Of a stretch of DNA of 64,000 nucleotides, positions 41,152 to 51,493 are shown piece after piece. Within the stretch, counting starts at the first letter, position 1; every line of letters starts with the position of its first letter. A program made the position numbers and the translations under genes. A model generated the notes under the pieces. The model did not search any database and was not told where the DNA came from. It saw nothing but the letters and a program-made list of their open reading frames with translations. Source of the stretch: Neoarius graeffei (Eukaryota > Chordata > Actinopteri > Siluriformes > Ariidae); contig NC_083586.1 in NCBI RefSeq assembly GCF_027579695.1, positions 5,886,001 to 5,950,000 on the forward strand, given 5' to 3'.

Positions 41152-42979
41152 TTACTCATTCCCTCTGTTAAAGTAGGCCATTAAAGTGGCTCTAATGTCA
41201 GCCCCTTCTTGACTGCCATGTTCAGGTAATGCCTGAAGAGGAAGCTGGATGTTGGCATGTCTATCTTGGTGCTCCTCAGTGAAATTGTCACCATGTTCCT
41301 CACAGATGTTATGAAGGACACAGCAGGTCAGCGCCATTTTCTTGCACAGTTCCAGTTTGCAGTCATTTCTTTTTAGTAGGCACCTCCACCGTCCTTTCAA
41401 TCTCCCAAATGCCATTTCCACAACCGATCGTGCACTGCTGAGGCTGTAATTGTAGATGTGTTGTTCAGGGGTCAATCTGCCAGTGTCAGAAAAGGGTTTC
41501 ATCAGCCAGTTCTGCATGGAGTAGGCTGGATCACCTATCAGGTAATGTCCAACCTCACAGCCAGAGATGGTCACTTTGCTTTGACCTAGAAGTTCTCCAT
41601 CACTTAGGACTTCCCACAAATGTGACTGTTTTAGGACTCTTGTGTCATGCACACTCCCTGGAAAGCCAACACACACGTCCCAGAAAAAAACTCTGCCATC
41701 TACAACTGCTTGCAGAACAACCGAATGCCATCCCTTCCGGTTGTAGTAGTCTTGGGGATACTCTTCTGGTGCTATAATGGGAATGTGGCTTCCATCTATT
41801 GCACCAACACACTGTGGCACTCTCCAACGACTCTGAAAGAGAGCAGCCATTTCCGCTAACCTCTCAGCATCAGGGCATGTTATGTGGGCAGGGAGCAGCA
41901 GCTTGATGACTGCGTTACAGAAATCCTGAATGCAATTAAAGACGGTGCTCACGCTTACTCCAAAAAGATGGCTGATGGTCCTGTATTCACCGCCAGTGGC
42001 GAGCTTCCAGATGGCAATAGCCACCCGCTTCTGGATTGGGACACACAAACGGTAATTTGTGTTCCTTCTCCCCAAGACATGCCTCAACCGACTGCAGATA
42101 TACTCAAACGACTCTCGGGACACACGGAAATTCTGCATGAACTGGTGAGAGGTGAAATCAGGAACAGTTGTGTCCCACCAGTAGCGAGATCTTGGGTGTG
42201 CCCAGACAACATGTGATCTCCGCCTTGCCATCAGTTGCAAGATTACCTGTAAAGATAAAAATGTATAGGTAAATAAACATGTTGTGTGGAGAGTCATCGA
42301 TACTCAAACAAATATTCATCATGGTACTTAACCCTTGTGCCTCTGTTTCCCCTTAGATTAGAGTGGGATGTGTACTGAGAAATAAATGTGCATGTGTGAG
42401 TGTTGGAAACATAAGTGTTACATTTACTCATGGAGTTAATGTACAGCACATTTGCCATACTTTATATTCTGACCTTATTATATTTCTATATGTATGAACA
42501 CAGTCAAAATAATAAAGAAAATTAACTACCGACAAGCCAAAAATGTCCTTAGTGAGGCAAAAGGGTTAAAGAAATGAGGTTAAACATAAATCATTCACTT
42601 GTATTTCCATGCAGTTTGTTTACATTCACTTCAGTAAGTTAAGTTCATTACAGAGCTAAGCATCCTCATATCTACCGCTGTGGTAGATATGAGCGGCGAC
42701 TTAAAAATTGCCAGTAATATGTTTGTGAATTTGTGGCGATTCCAGCAGGGACATAACACTGGCTAACATTAGCTCAGAACAAAGGCTAACATAACCATCT
42801 CATGTTCAGTGTAAGTAAGAGTCAAAACGTTATTAGGTTATTACCTGTCTCCTAGAGCGTAATTGCCATCCAATCAAAGTCTGTCGAGCAGCACAAACAT
42901 ATTGGATCTGCCGGTTTCTGATCCCAATGAACCACTGTAAAGCCAGAAGCAGCAGCTGTACAAATGCGAAGTCATCCAT
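41152..42979 (-). CDS. Harbinger DDE transposase (HARBI1-like), two exons, intact
   Basis: Exon 1 is 42845-42979 (MDDFAFVQLLLLALQWFIGI...RSRRQ), ending at the donor CAG/GTAATA. The intron is 42247-42844. Exon 2 is 41152-42246, after the acceptor TTTTTATCTTTACAG, and continues in frame VILQLMARRRSHVVWAHPRS. The joined protein has 409 residues. The DDE_4-type core shows all three acids: VGAIDGSHIPI, YLIGDPAYSM and SVVEMAFGRLKGRW. A helix-turn-helix-like region (VAIAIWKLATGGEYRTISHL) precedes it. I chose the ATG at 42979, which matches the family start. An ATG at 43036 would add 19 residues. No break is visible, so the enzyme may be functional, although its Myb partner is not. Confidence 0.9.
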
Positions 42980-43222
42980 TGTTGTTGTTGCTGCTTCTTC
43001 TTCTCCGTGTTGTTGTTGCTTGGATGTTCGCGCCAAGTTTTATGCAAACGCAGCGACGTAACTGACGTATACAGTGATGCAATGATGTGGCTCCCCTTAG
43101 CACCCGGGCTATGGAAAAGCAAACTGGTTCTCAGCTGGCTCGCAAGTTGAACCAGTTGTGAACCAGTACCATCACTGGCCCCGAACCAGCCCTGGAACTG
43201 CTTTGGTGGAAAAGAGGCAATA

Positions 43223-44442
43223 GTGGCTACTGCCTCGCTTCGCCTTTATGAGGCAGTAGCCACAAAAAACCCCCAAAACAAACAGTGGATTAAATGCTGA
43301 GCTGCAGAGCAGGAGTGTCTATGAGCCAGATGTTGGCATGCGGTTTTTTTTTGTGCATGTATGAGCATGCGGTGTTACTGAGTGCTAGCAGGGGTTCCCT
43401 GGTGTAAACAATAGCCCCATGGCTATATGCCGGCTGCCCCATTGTGAGCACGAGCAGAAGTCCCCAAACAAGCAGAAAAAACATGAGTGTTCTGAACATA
43501 GTTTGTGTAGTAAAATAAATAGCAGTTCAAAGAAACTAAGTAAACTGTGAAAAACTGACTGTGTACCACAGTCACATTGGGATAGGAAGCCTTGACCAGG
43601 TCAAGTATTGGGGATAGATGGGTCCATATGGCTGCGGGGCCCTTTTCTTTTGATGAGCTGATTGTGCCAAAGCAGACATGTTCTTCCACTCCACCGACAC
43701 TTGATGGGTAACACGACATTTCTTTCATTTTAGGCCCTTGTGCTAGCCACTAGGTGCTAAAATGTCACCTCATGACCTTGATCAACATCTGTTTAAACAA
43801 TCTTTCTCTAAAGTGTTGTAAATATAATATCTAAATCAAGTGCACGTGAACATGTTTATAACACAGTTGACGAGCAATTAACCCACTCTATGTGCAGACA
43901 ATAATATTGATGAAATATTGAGGAGGAGGAGAAAAGACGGACCACACTGAAGTTAAAATTTCCTCCACTGAAGGAAGTGACATCACGTGCTGTTGGACAG
44001 GTGACTTTGGAGCAAACCATTGCTGAGTTAAAGGGGTTTTGCCAATGGCTAACACAGTTGACAGAGATTTCTCGGACACATGCAAAGTGAATAATTGAAT
44101 ATATAGTCGTGAGTCAAATAGATTTAAAAAACACCTTTATCATGTTTTAATAGCTATTTTCAACAAAAAATGATGAAAATAATATACAAAAACATGCATC
44201 CTACTGTTAATTTGGAGAACAAACCTTGACCTTTAACAAATAGGACAGCACAAAAAAATTTCCAATGTAGTGTACACAATTTCTGCAAAATAAACTATGG
44301 GATTTGCTGACGTTTTGTATTAAATTAAAAAAGAATGTGTACCAATGTAAAATTGATAATTTTTTGAAGTGAATATTTTGTAAAATTTATAAAAACAACC
44401 TGTGGACATGACATGTACCCCTAATTATAGAATGAACCGAAT
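43223..44442. other. Interval without recognised gene
   Basis: No convincing coding, RNA or transposon features were found. Short ORFs on the minus strand around 43290-43728 have no recognised domain. Confidence 0.45.
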
Positions 44443-44668
44443 AAGTTAGGACAATGGATTAAAAAGATCGGCATGAGTATTAAAATAGAACATCTCCAAA
44501 AGACTGCCTTGTTAGGAACAGCGAGAATATTGCGGAAAGTTTTGGAAAAATGAAAATGATGCTTATGAAGAAACAATTAAATTCCTTTGGACCTACGGCT
44601 ACTAGTTGTAGCTCGCTCCTGAGGACAAATCCGGTTTAACATCTATATACTGAGAAATGTAGAAACAC
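44443..44668 (+). mobile_element. R4/Dong-type LINE, 3' fragment in a (TAA)n repeat
   Basis: A 36-codon open segment ending at a TGA (44551-44553) reads KLGQWIKKIGMSIKIEHLQK then TALLGTARILRKVLEK. It aligns with the last residues of the intact LINE at 26839 (KLGEWLQQIPG...VQKSAVLGTSKILRRTLK). About 115 bp of 3' UTR follows and runs straight into (TAA)n at 44669. Severe 5' truncation is usual for LINEs. Insertion into TAA repeats is a known habit of Dong elements. Confidence 0.75.

Positions 44669-44712
<44 letters not shown>
44669..44712. repeat. (TAA)n microsatellite at the LINE 3' junction
   Basis: About 14 TAA units. A second (TAA)n of 12 units is at 44953-44989. Confidence 0.95.
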
Positions 44713-44952
44713 TAACTAAGTAGGGAAATACTAGGAGAAATGCTAAAGATTCATGAATAATGTAAATAATAATGGGTGTGTTAGACAGCGCTGTGTATTC
44801 TGCGTGGCTCTTGATTGCCATCGTGTGGCCAAGTTTAGGAAGTGCATGTTCCCTTTGTTGATTAAAGTCAGCGTTTCAGCAATAAATCTGTAGGAAATAG
44901 CTGGGGGGGGGCTTATCAGTGCGAGGCTTGTTGCCTGTTAGAAAATGTATTT

Positions 44953-44988
<36 letters not shown>

Positions 44989-45403
44989 TGATGTTGTACT
45001 GGATGGCTGTTGGTTTCCCTCATGTGGCCACATTTGGAAACTTGACTCACTGCATTTTCAGTCAATAAATTGGTTGAAATAATGAAATGATCCAATAATT
45101 GTAATGTAGGATATGGATGCATGCCGCTCCCATCCCATTCATCCATGAGAGGTGTGAAGAGCGTGGGTTTATTTGTCACCATTGTGTATTAATGCCTGTG
45201 TTCAACCCACTGTACTGCATGGCAGTTTGATCAACACTGGAGTGTGAATTGAGGAATATTGTAGACATGTAATAAATTAAGTAGTTAGATCAAAAATAAT
45301 CAAAATAAATAATCACAAAACTAAATAAACACATCGATCTGGTCAAAACAGAGTGTATATACATTTACTGTAACCCAGATTGGGAAGATGATGGGCCTTA
45401 AAC
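44713..45403. other. Interval with second (TAA)n, no gene
   Basis: Nothing is supported here beyond the (TAA)n at 44953-44989 and the hAT target duplication at 45396-45403. Confidence 0.5.
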
Positions 45404-45709
45404 CACGAGCGCAGATAGAGGGGAGGACGGGGGGATTCGTCCCACCCAGATTTAAATTCACCTCGTTCGGTCCCCCCTACTTATAGGGAGGAAAAACGTC
45501 TATGCTGTCTTTCTTTGCATAAGGCAAACCTCACGGAAAAATCAAAAGACTAATTACCATTCAGTTTATTAAGGTGCACAGCAGTACAGACATAGTTGCA
45601 ACTGCTCAGACTGCACAGGTTGCGAGCTCGAGCTTGGTTGCTATGGTTACCCACAAATTTGACAGGCATATCGGGGACAGCTCCTGCTAGTTCAGGACCC
45701 CAACACGGC

Positions 45710-45772
45710 ATGATGAAGGGTGCCAAAAGGCAGAAAACAATTGCATCGTTTTTTCAAAAAAAAAAAAAGACT
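45710..45772 (+). pseudogene. First exon of a hAT (TTF-zinc-finger type) transposase
   Basis: The ATG at 45710 starts MMKGAKRQKTIASFFQKKKK and ends at a donor ACT/GTAAGT (45773). The basic Lys-Arg start followed by Ile-Ala-Ser-Phe-Phe is typical of the N-terminus of ZMYM1-like hAT proteins. No further exon is seen before the right end, so the element is internally deleted. A 13-base A run inside the exon makes the frame uncertain. Confidence 0.55.
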
Positions 45773-46292
45773 GTAAGTAAACTGTGCCTTACTTTATCAT
45801 ATCACCTTGCAATTGTTTGATAGTCTGTTCAAAGTAATGTCGTAGTGAAAGTAAAATCTTACGGAGTAGAGAAGCCTTTCTGGTAGCCTCCTTCTTTTGG
45901 TGGTAGCCTGTAGATATAGTGCTCAGAAGGCAGTTTTAATGTTTAATCTGGCGTTCCCTGCCATAATTTCAGCGAGCATATTGTTTCATAAGGAAACTTT
46001 GTGAAGAGTTGTTGACTGACTGCCGCTCACGCAACACACAGGCATAGTTAGAAAGTCAGGATGCGCTGGTTTACACTTTACACACACACACACACACGTA
46101 GCCCAGCCTCTCGCTATGTTTAACAGTTGGAACTTAGCGGTTTTAAAACTAGTTTTGCAGTTTTGCAATTTCTGTGCGTGATGATAATGTGTAAACTTTG
46201 GATTTCCATAGGCTATGTTAAAATGTTATCATTGTCCTGGCCTGCAGGTAGTTCCTGGTGATGGCAGTGAGGGAGGTGAAATAACATGTATA

Positions 46293-46826
46293 CACACTAC
46301 CATTCAAAAGTTTGGGGTCACCCAGACAATTTTGTGTTTTCCATGAAAAGTCACACTTTTATTTACCACCATAAGTTGTAAAATGAATAGAAAATATAGT
46401 CAAGACATTTTTCTGGCCATTTTGAGCATTTATTCGACCCCACAAATGTGATGCTCCAGAAACTCAATCTGCTCAAAGGAAGGTCAGTTTTATAGCTTCT
46501 CTAAAGAGCTCAACTGTTTTCAGCTGTGCTAACATGATTGTACAAGGGTTTTCTAATCATCCATTAGCCTTCTGAGGCAATGAGCAAACACATTGTACCA
46601 TTAGAACACTGGAGTGATAGTTGCTGGAAATGGGCCTCTATACACCTATGGAGATATTGCACCAAAAACCACACATTTGCAGCTAGAATAGTCATTTACC
46701 ACATTAGCAATGTATAGAGTGTATTTCTGATTAGTTTAAAGTGATCTTCATTGAAAAGAACAGTGCTTTTCTTTCAAAAATGAGGACATTTCAAAGTGAC
46801 CCCAAACTTTTGAATGGTAGTGTGTG
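46293..46826 (-). mobile_element. Tc1-type MITE, copy 2 (nested in hAT)
   Basis: The ends CACTACCATTCAAAAGTTTG and CAAACTTTTGAATGGTAGTG have TA outside them. The internal sequence is the reverse complement of the copy at 31586-32113 with scattered differences. Confidence 0.9.
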
Positions 46827-46847
46827 TATATATATATATATATATAT

Positions 46848-47217
46848 CATCTCATTATCTCTAGCCGCTTTATCCTTCTACAGGGTCGCAGACAAGCTGG
46901 AGCCTATCCCAGCTGACTACGGGCGAAAGGCGGGGTACACCCTGGACAAGTCGCCAAGTCATCACAGGGCTGACACATAGACACAGACAACCATTCACAC
47001 TCACATTCACACCTACGGTCAATTTAGAGTCACCAATTAACCTAACCTGCATGTCTTTGGACTGTGGGGGAAACCGGAGCACCCGGAGGAAACCCACGCG
47101 GACACGGGGAGAACATGCAAACTCCACACAGAAAGGCCCTCGCCGGCCCCGGGGCTCGAACCCAGGACCTTCTTGCTGTGAGGCGACAGCGCTAACCACT
47201 ACACCACTGTGCCGCCC
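46848..47217 (-). mobile_element. V-SINE-type SINE in a (TA)n repeat (nested in hAT)
   Basis: This is a full-length reverse copy, from the TCATC tail at 46848 to the GGCGGCACAGTGGTGTAGTG head. It is flanked by TA repeats (about 46828-46847 and 47219-47236), so it was inserted into a TA microsatellite beside the MITE. Confidence 0.93.
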
Positions 47218-47218
47218 C

Positions 47219-47252
<34 letters not shown>

Positions 47253-47322
47253 AAATGGAATCATTTGCTGACAGCTCAGTCCCCCCCAGTTCAAAAATCC
47301 TATCTGCGCCCCTGCCTTAAAC

Positions 47323-47865
47323 CCCCATTTACTGTGAGCATTGTGTTTATAGAGAAGAAAAGGCCTGGGAGTAGACAGTGCTGAGTGTGTTCATTAGAGC
47401 GCTGGCTTTATTTTGACAGATGGGTTTGATGTTCTGCATGTTGGTTTATTTTGCCCAACTGGTGAAATGAATAAGATTTCCCTGTAAATGAAACTTGGAG
47501 TTTAAGAATGAGGTTAGTGTTGGTGAAAATGCAGCGAATTTAGAACTTTATAGATTCTGTATTAAATGTTGCATTTGTGAAAGCTGATAAAGTAAGGTCT
47601 GATATTTGTTATTGCATTCCTTTCTGTGCTGCTGCTGGTAACTTAGATAAATTAGTGGCATGTTCATTGATGTTTATATAACTATTTTGTCTATTTTAAA
47701 ATTATTTTATCTTAACCGTCCCAGGCGGGACGGCACCACTTGGAAATTGAAATTGGCATGTTATGATTGCTGTCTGACTATGTCACATGTGCAGGGTTGA
47801 ATAGCCGAGTGCAATCCCTTGTACCAGGTCATCTGTGTCAGGGACACCCCCTCCCCCATCTTGGC
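47323..47865. other. Interval without recognised gene
   Basis: Unique-looking sequence without convincing features. Confidence 0.5.
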
Positions 47866-47996
47866 TATGGACCCTTTTCATGTGACGTCACGACAAACGC
47901 GGCCGCCATTTTGGACATGTACTACCAGTAGTTTACCACAGCCAACATTGAGGAACAGCAGCAAAGAAAGTGTTTATTTTCAGCAAGACTTCCATC

Positions 47997-48144
47997 ATGC
48001 CACTATATTGTTGTGCACCTGGATGTAGTAACCATCAACAAACAAGTCAAGGGTTATCATTTTATCGGATCCCGGTAGATGCTGACCGACGGAGAAGATG
48101 GATAGCGGCATACCAACGCTTGTGTAGTGATTACTTTGTTGGAG
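47997..48144 (+). pseudogene. THAP zinc-finger exon with internal deletion
   Basis: The ATG at 47997 reads MPLYCCAPGCSNHQQTSQGL, then SFYRIPVDADRRRRWIAAYQ and RLCSDYFVGG, up to a donor GAG/GTAAGA. The first Cys pair and the Trp are kept. The Cys-x2-His has become Cys-Ser-Asp-Tyr, so zinc binding is doubtful. Compared with the sister copy at 51204-51362, about ten codons before the second Cys are missing without breaking the frame. Confidence 0.65.
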
Positions 48145-48202
48145 GTAAGACGAATAAAATTAGCCAGAAAAGGCATTACATTGCTGTTAACATTCCATTC
48201 TA

Positions 48203-48405
48203 GTTTACTGTAATTATGATCTGGCAGCTATTTACACCGGATCCAGTGTAAATAGCTGCCGGAGCCAACGTCCAAGGTTCCGGAGCGCGCTAGCTCGCTG
48301 CCGGCCGTAGCGCGCTCCAGCAAGCTCGGACGTTGGCTCCGGCAGCTATTTACACTGGATCCGGTGTAAATAGCTGCCAGATCATAATTACAGTAAACTA
48401 GTAAA
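48203..48405. repeat. Palindrome with GTGTAAATAGCTGCC arms
   Basis: TAGTTTACTGTAATTATGAT, CTGGCAGCTATTTACACCGG at the left is mirrored at the right by CCGGTGTAAATAGCTGCCAG, ATCATAATTACAGTAAACTA. The centre is near 48302, with CGGAGCGCGCTAGCTCGC. Smaller nested hairpins are formed by the paired GGATCC-centred units. Confidence 0.9.
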
Positions 48406-48544
48406 TACAGTTTTCTGCATCTCGCTCCTTTTTCTTTTATGTTTGTCGCCTTCCTCGCATTCAAACTGATTCGAGCCAAAGTCCACTACATGTCCAAAAT
48501 GGCGGTCACGTTTACGAAGGTCACGTGACTGAAAAGGGTCTATA

Positions 48545-50069
48545 CACAGGACTCCCCCTCAGTATCATGGAGCTGAAATGGCTATACTGGATCATTTGAT
48601 ATCCTACAAAAACAGTGTTCAGTTTGAGAACGATGCTTAAGAAGGTGTCTTCTGGACAACCTAATCAATGTAAAAGTTCTGGTACAGCCATTTTCACAAC
48701 ACTGAAAATATTCAGATGCCTAATTGGCACTGTGCACCACACATCCGTGTTTTGAAGCGAAAACCAACATATGCTGTTTTATTCACATATTCAGTAGAGC
48801 TATTTGCTGTGGTGACATTAGTTACTGACTAATTTTCTGTAGTGTTTTAGAAATTGTGATCGGAGGCCAATTTTGGGAATGAGACTCGCAATGGGGCCCT
48901 CATCTAAAAGAAGAAAACTCTCCTCATCTACTGCCTCACCTGAAACACAGAAAACAGCAGTTGTACGTTGTGGGTCTTATAATGGCACAAATTATACAGC
49001 TAACCCACTGCCATCCCAGCCCTTATCCACAGACACACAGTACACATTTTACTGTGTATTATATTGTATACTATTGTTGATAAATGTAAGTATTGTAGTT
49101 TTCCATTGCAGAAACTTCCAGCAATTACACGCTTACCTCCAAAACCATCTGTGAGCTCGTGAAGCTGCTATTTTGCAAGTTTGTTTTTGACACAGCTGTC
49201 TGTTTATATGCATACAAAGGCTGCAGGAAAAACACACATCTGTCAAAACAAAATCAACATGTCTGTCTCAATGAAGAAAAGCAGCAGCAACATGTCATAA
49301 AATTTGATGATATCTGTGTCAATACGAATAAGGATTGACATTCACCACCTGTATCACCATGCAAACTGGCTAACTGTGAATACATTTTTCCATGTAATTT
49401 TGCTGCCTTTACAGCAGGGAGAGTTTGCATAAGCACATCATAATATTTCAACCCTTAATCTGTGTAGCTTTAAACTGCCCCCTTGCCAGTTGTCGTCTTC
49501 CCGGGCACAAAGACTGTTCATTGGGGAAAAAACAGTGCTTTTAAATGTAGTGTGACCCAGCGGCTGGGGTGTTTCGACTCAACAGCAACCCAACAGCTGT
49601 GCAAGATTAGAAGTGACCGTACCTGAGCACACTGGACAATGCCTAGCTGTTAAAACTACACAAAACTACACAACATGGTCGTCACAAACAAACCATAGAT
49701 TTGTTTATGTTAATTAATCAGATCATTCCCAATCATCGCTGAAAATCAGCAGGGGAAGGAGCTTAGAAACAGCTGGTTATGGCTTGCGGCTCCTTGTCCC
49801 ATTGACTGTCCATTCCCTTCCCTGTCAGTTCCCTTCTGCCTGTGGATCGCCACTCTGCTGATCCGCTGAAACCACTTTGTTTATTGCCCTCCAAAATCAG
49901 CCCTTTTCCAGTGCATTTTGAAAGATACTGGACAGGACAGTTGGAAGAATAGATTTTTTTTAAATTGTAATGTAGCACAAATACTATAACGACCGATTTA
50001 AATGGATGCAGCTGCTGGGTAGATTGCATCATATCTGACTGTCCTCAACCACTAAGCCAGCAGCTGGGT
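48545..50069. other. Interval without recognised gene
   Basis: A plus-strand frame at 48873-49154 starts with a basic serine-rich stretch (MGPSSKRRKLSSSTASPETQ) but has no known domain. The minus-strand frame at 49763-50032 is also unrecognised. I do not call either of them a gene. Confidence 0.45.
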
Positions 50070-50149
50070 TATAGACCCTTTTCAGTCACGTGACCTTCGT
50101 AAACGCGACCGCCATTTTGGACATGTAGTGGACTTCGGCTCGAATCAGT

Positions 50150-50560
50150 TTGAATGCGAGGAAGGCGACAAACGAAAAACATAAAAGAAAAAGGAGTGAG
50201 ATACAGAAAACACCTTCACTATCCAGCGATGTAGGGCATTTACAGGGCGAGCAGAGGGAGAGGTATTTGCAAAAATTGAGGTTAGCAGGCTTAGAGAACG
50301 ACGTTTACCTGCTTCCACCAGGATTGTTCACTGACGTACGGAAGTACACGAAGCCCTCGTCTTTACCTGACTTCGGCCCACATGATCTGTATACCTATGT
50401 CGTTAAAAACCCATCGCCATACACGCCAACATCCGAGGTTCCGGAGCACGCTCCGGCTTGCTCCAGGAGTGCTCCGTCCGAGGTTCCGGAGCGCGCTCCG
50501 GCTTGCTCCAGGAGTGCTCCGGCCGAGGTTCCGGAGCGCGCTCCGGCTTTACTGGATTTA
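50150..50560 (+). pseudogene. YqaJ-associated N-terminal frame with repetitive Ala/Pro tail
   Basis: The frame has KHKRKRSEIQKTPSLSSDVG, ERYLQKLRLAGLENDVYLLP, GLFTDVRKYTKPSSLPDFGP and HDLYTYVVKNPSPYTP. Then come three near-identical repeats of EVPERAPACSRSAP, which are translated from the GC-rich palindrome arm. The first part matches 13315-13545 almost base for base. There is no donor or later exon. The repeat tail is probably not real protein. Confidence 0.55.
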
Positions 50561-50966
50561 CTAGTTTACTGTAATTATGATCCAGCAGCTATTTACACCG
50601 GATCCAGTGTAAATAGCTGCTGGAGCCAACATCCGAGAATTAAGCAGCACACTCTGGCTTGCTCACCTTCAAATTAAGCAGCGCGCTCCGGCTTGCTCCC
50701 GGAGTGCTCCGGCCGAGGTTCCCGAGCTCGCTCCGGCTTGCTCGCCCTCAAATTAAGCAGCGCGCTCCGGCTTGCTCCAGAGCAAGCCGCTTAATTTGAG
50801 GGCGAGCAAGCCGGAGAGAGCTCCGGAACCTCGGCCGGAGCACTCCGGGAGCAAGCCGGAGCGCGCTGCTTAATTCTCGGATGTTGGCTCCGGCAGCTAT
50901 TTACACTGGATCCGGTGTAAATAGCTGCCGGATCATAATTACAGTAAACTAGTAAATCCAGTAAAG
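50548..50966. repeat. Large palindrome (about 200-bp arms)
   Basis: ACTGGATTTACTAGTTTACT, GTAATTATGATCCAGCAGCT at the left is mirrored by AGCTGCCGGATCATAATTAC, AGTAAACTAGTAAATCCAGT at the right, with the centre near 50775 (GCTTGCTCCAGAGCAAGC). Inside each arm are units of CGCGCTCCGGCTTGCTCC. The right arm is followed by GGTTTTAACAGTCATCCAAA, shared with the core of the element at 13007. Confidence 0.9.
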
Positions 50967-51203
50967 GAAAAACTTGAGACTGAAAGGTTTTAACAGTCAT
51001 CCAAATGACTGAATGTAAACATTGCTACAGTATACAGTAACATACCAGCTATGATGTTGTTGACATTAGCTAGTCAACAATAGCTACTACAGAAGAACAA
51101 AGAGGTTACAATGGGTTATTTTAGCCTATTTGGTTACACACTCGCCGCCACAGAATGTTAACAGCAATGTAATGCCTTTTCTGGCTAATTTTATTCGTCT
51201 TAC

Positions 51204-51362
51204 CTCCAACAAAGTGGTCACTACACAAGCGTTGGTATGCCGAGGGCTGCCAATCTGTTAATGGCCGCTATCCATCTTCTCCGTCGGGATCCGATAAAAT
51301 GATAAACCTTGCCTTGTTTGTTGATGGTTATTACATCCAGGTGCACAACAATATAGTGGCAT
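51204..51362 (-). pseudogene. THAP exon, frame disrupted
   Basis: The minus-strand ATG at 51362 reads MPLYCCAPGCNNHQQTRQGL then SFYRIP. A 13-bp loss relative to the sister copy then shifts the frame. In the later frame the codons for a Cys-Ser-Asp-His-Phe motif (intact Cys-x2-His) precede the donor GAG/GTAAGA at 51203. So this copy keeps the zinc ligands that the copy at 47997 lost, but not the frame. Confidence 0.65.
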
Positions 51363-51493
51363 GATGGAAGTCTTGCTGAAAATAAACACTTTCTTTGCTG
51401 CCGTTCCTCAATGCTGGCTGTGGTAAACTACTGGTAGTACACGTCCAAAATGGCGGCCGCGTTTGTCGTGATGTCACGTGAAAAGGGTCCATA

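Larger units (their letters stand above)
39364..43219. mobile_element. Near-complete PIF/Harbinger transposon
   Basis: Long inverted ends, TGCCCCTTTTCCACCAAAGC then AGTTCCAGGGCTGGTTCGGG, recur inverted at the right with one mismatch over about 45 bp. ATA flanks both ends (39361-39363 and 43220-43222), fitting the 3-bp target duplication of this superfamily. Two convergent genes are present, as expected: a Myb/SANT-like gene on the plus strand from the left end, and the transposase on the minus strand from the right end. Total length is 3,856 bp. Confidence 0.93.
45404..47314 (+). mobile_element. Deleted hAT (TTF/ZMYM-like) with 8-bp target duplication (CCTTAAAC)
   Basis: The left end is CACGAGCGCAGATAGAGGGG. 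The right end read inward is CAGGGGCGCAGATAGGATTT, so GCGCAGATAG is shared in inverted orientation. The 8-bp repeat CCTTAAAC lies at 45396-45403 and 47315-47322. A short first coding exon remains near the left end (45710-45772). A Tc1-type MITE, a SINE and TA/CA microsatellites occupy the right half. Confidence 0.88.
47868..48542. mobile_element. THAP/YqaJ-type element, short derivative (ISL2EU-like)
   Basis: The ends are TGGACCCTTTTCATGTGACG and, read inward from the right, TAGACCCTTTTCAGTCACGT. TA flanks both ends (47866-47867 and 48543-48544). A THAP exon lies at the left (plus strand). At the right, read on the minus strand, is the start of the YqaJ-associated gene (SNQFECEEGDKHKRKRSEMQ). 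Between them is a compact palindrome (48203-48400). It belongs to the same family as 50072-51491, in opposite orientation. Confidence 0.78.
50072..51491 (+). mobile_element. THAP/YqaJ-type element with long palindromic core (ISL2EU-like)
   Basis: The ends are TAGACCCTTTTCAGTCACGT and, read inward from the right, TGGACCCTTTTCACGTGACA. TA flanks both ends (50070-50071 and 51492-51493). The left side has the YqaJ-associated N-terminal frame, the right side a THAP exon on the minus strand, and the middle a palindrome. The layout equals 24635-26075 but with different terminal sequences, so two families of the same type are present. Confidence 0.8.

Noticed and set aside
43290-43728. Two overlapping minus-strand ORFs (69 and 101 codons)
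   Set aside because: No domain, signal or homology was recognised, and the lengths are within chance expectation.
48873-49154. Host gene with N-terminus MGPSSKRRKLSSSTASPETQ
   Set aside because: There is no recognised domain, no convincing splice donor, and AT-rich sequence follows. Kept only as an unassigned interval.
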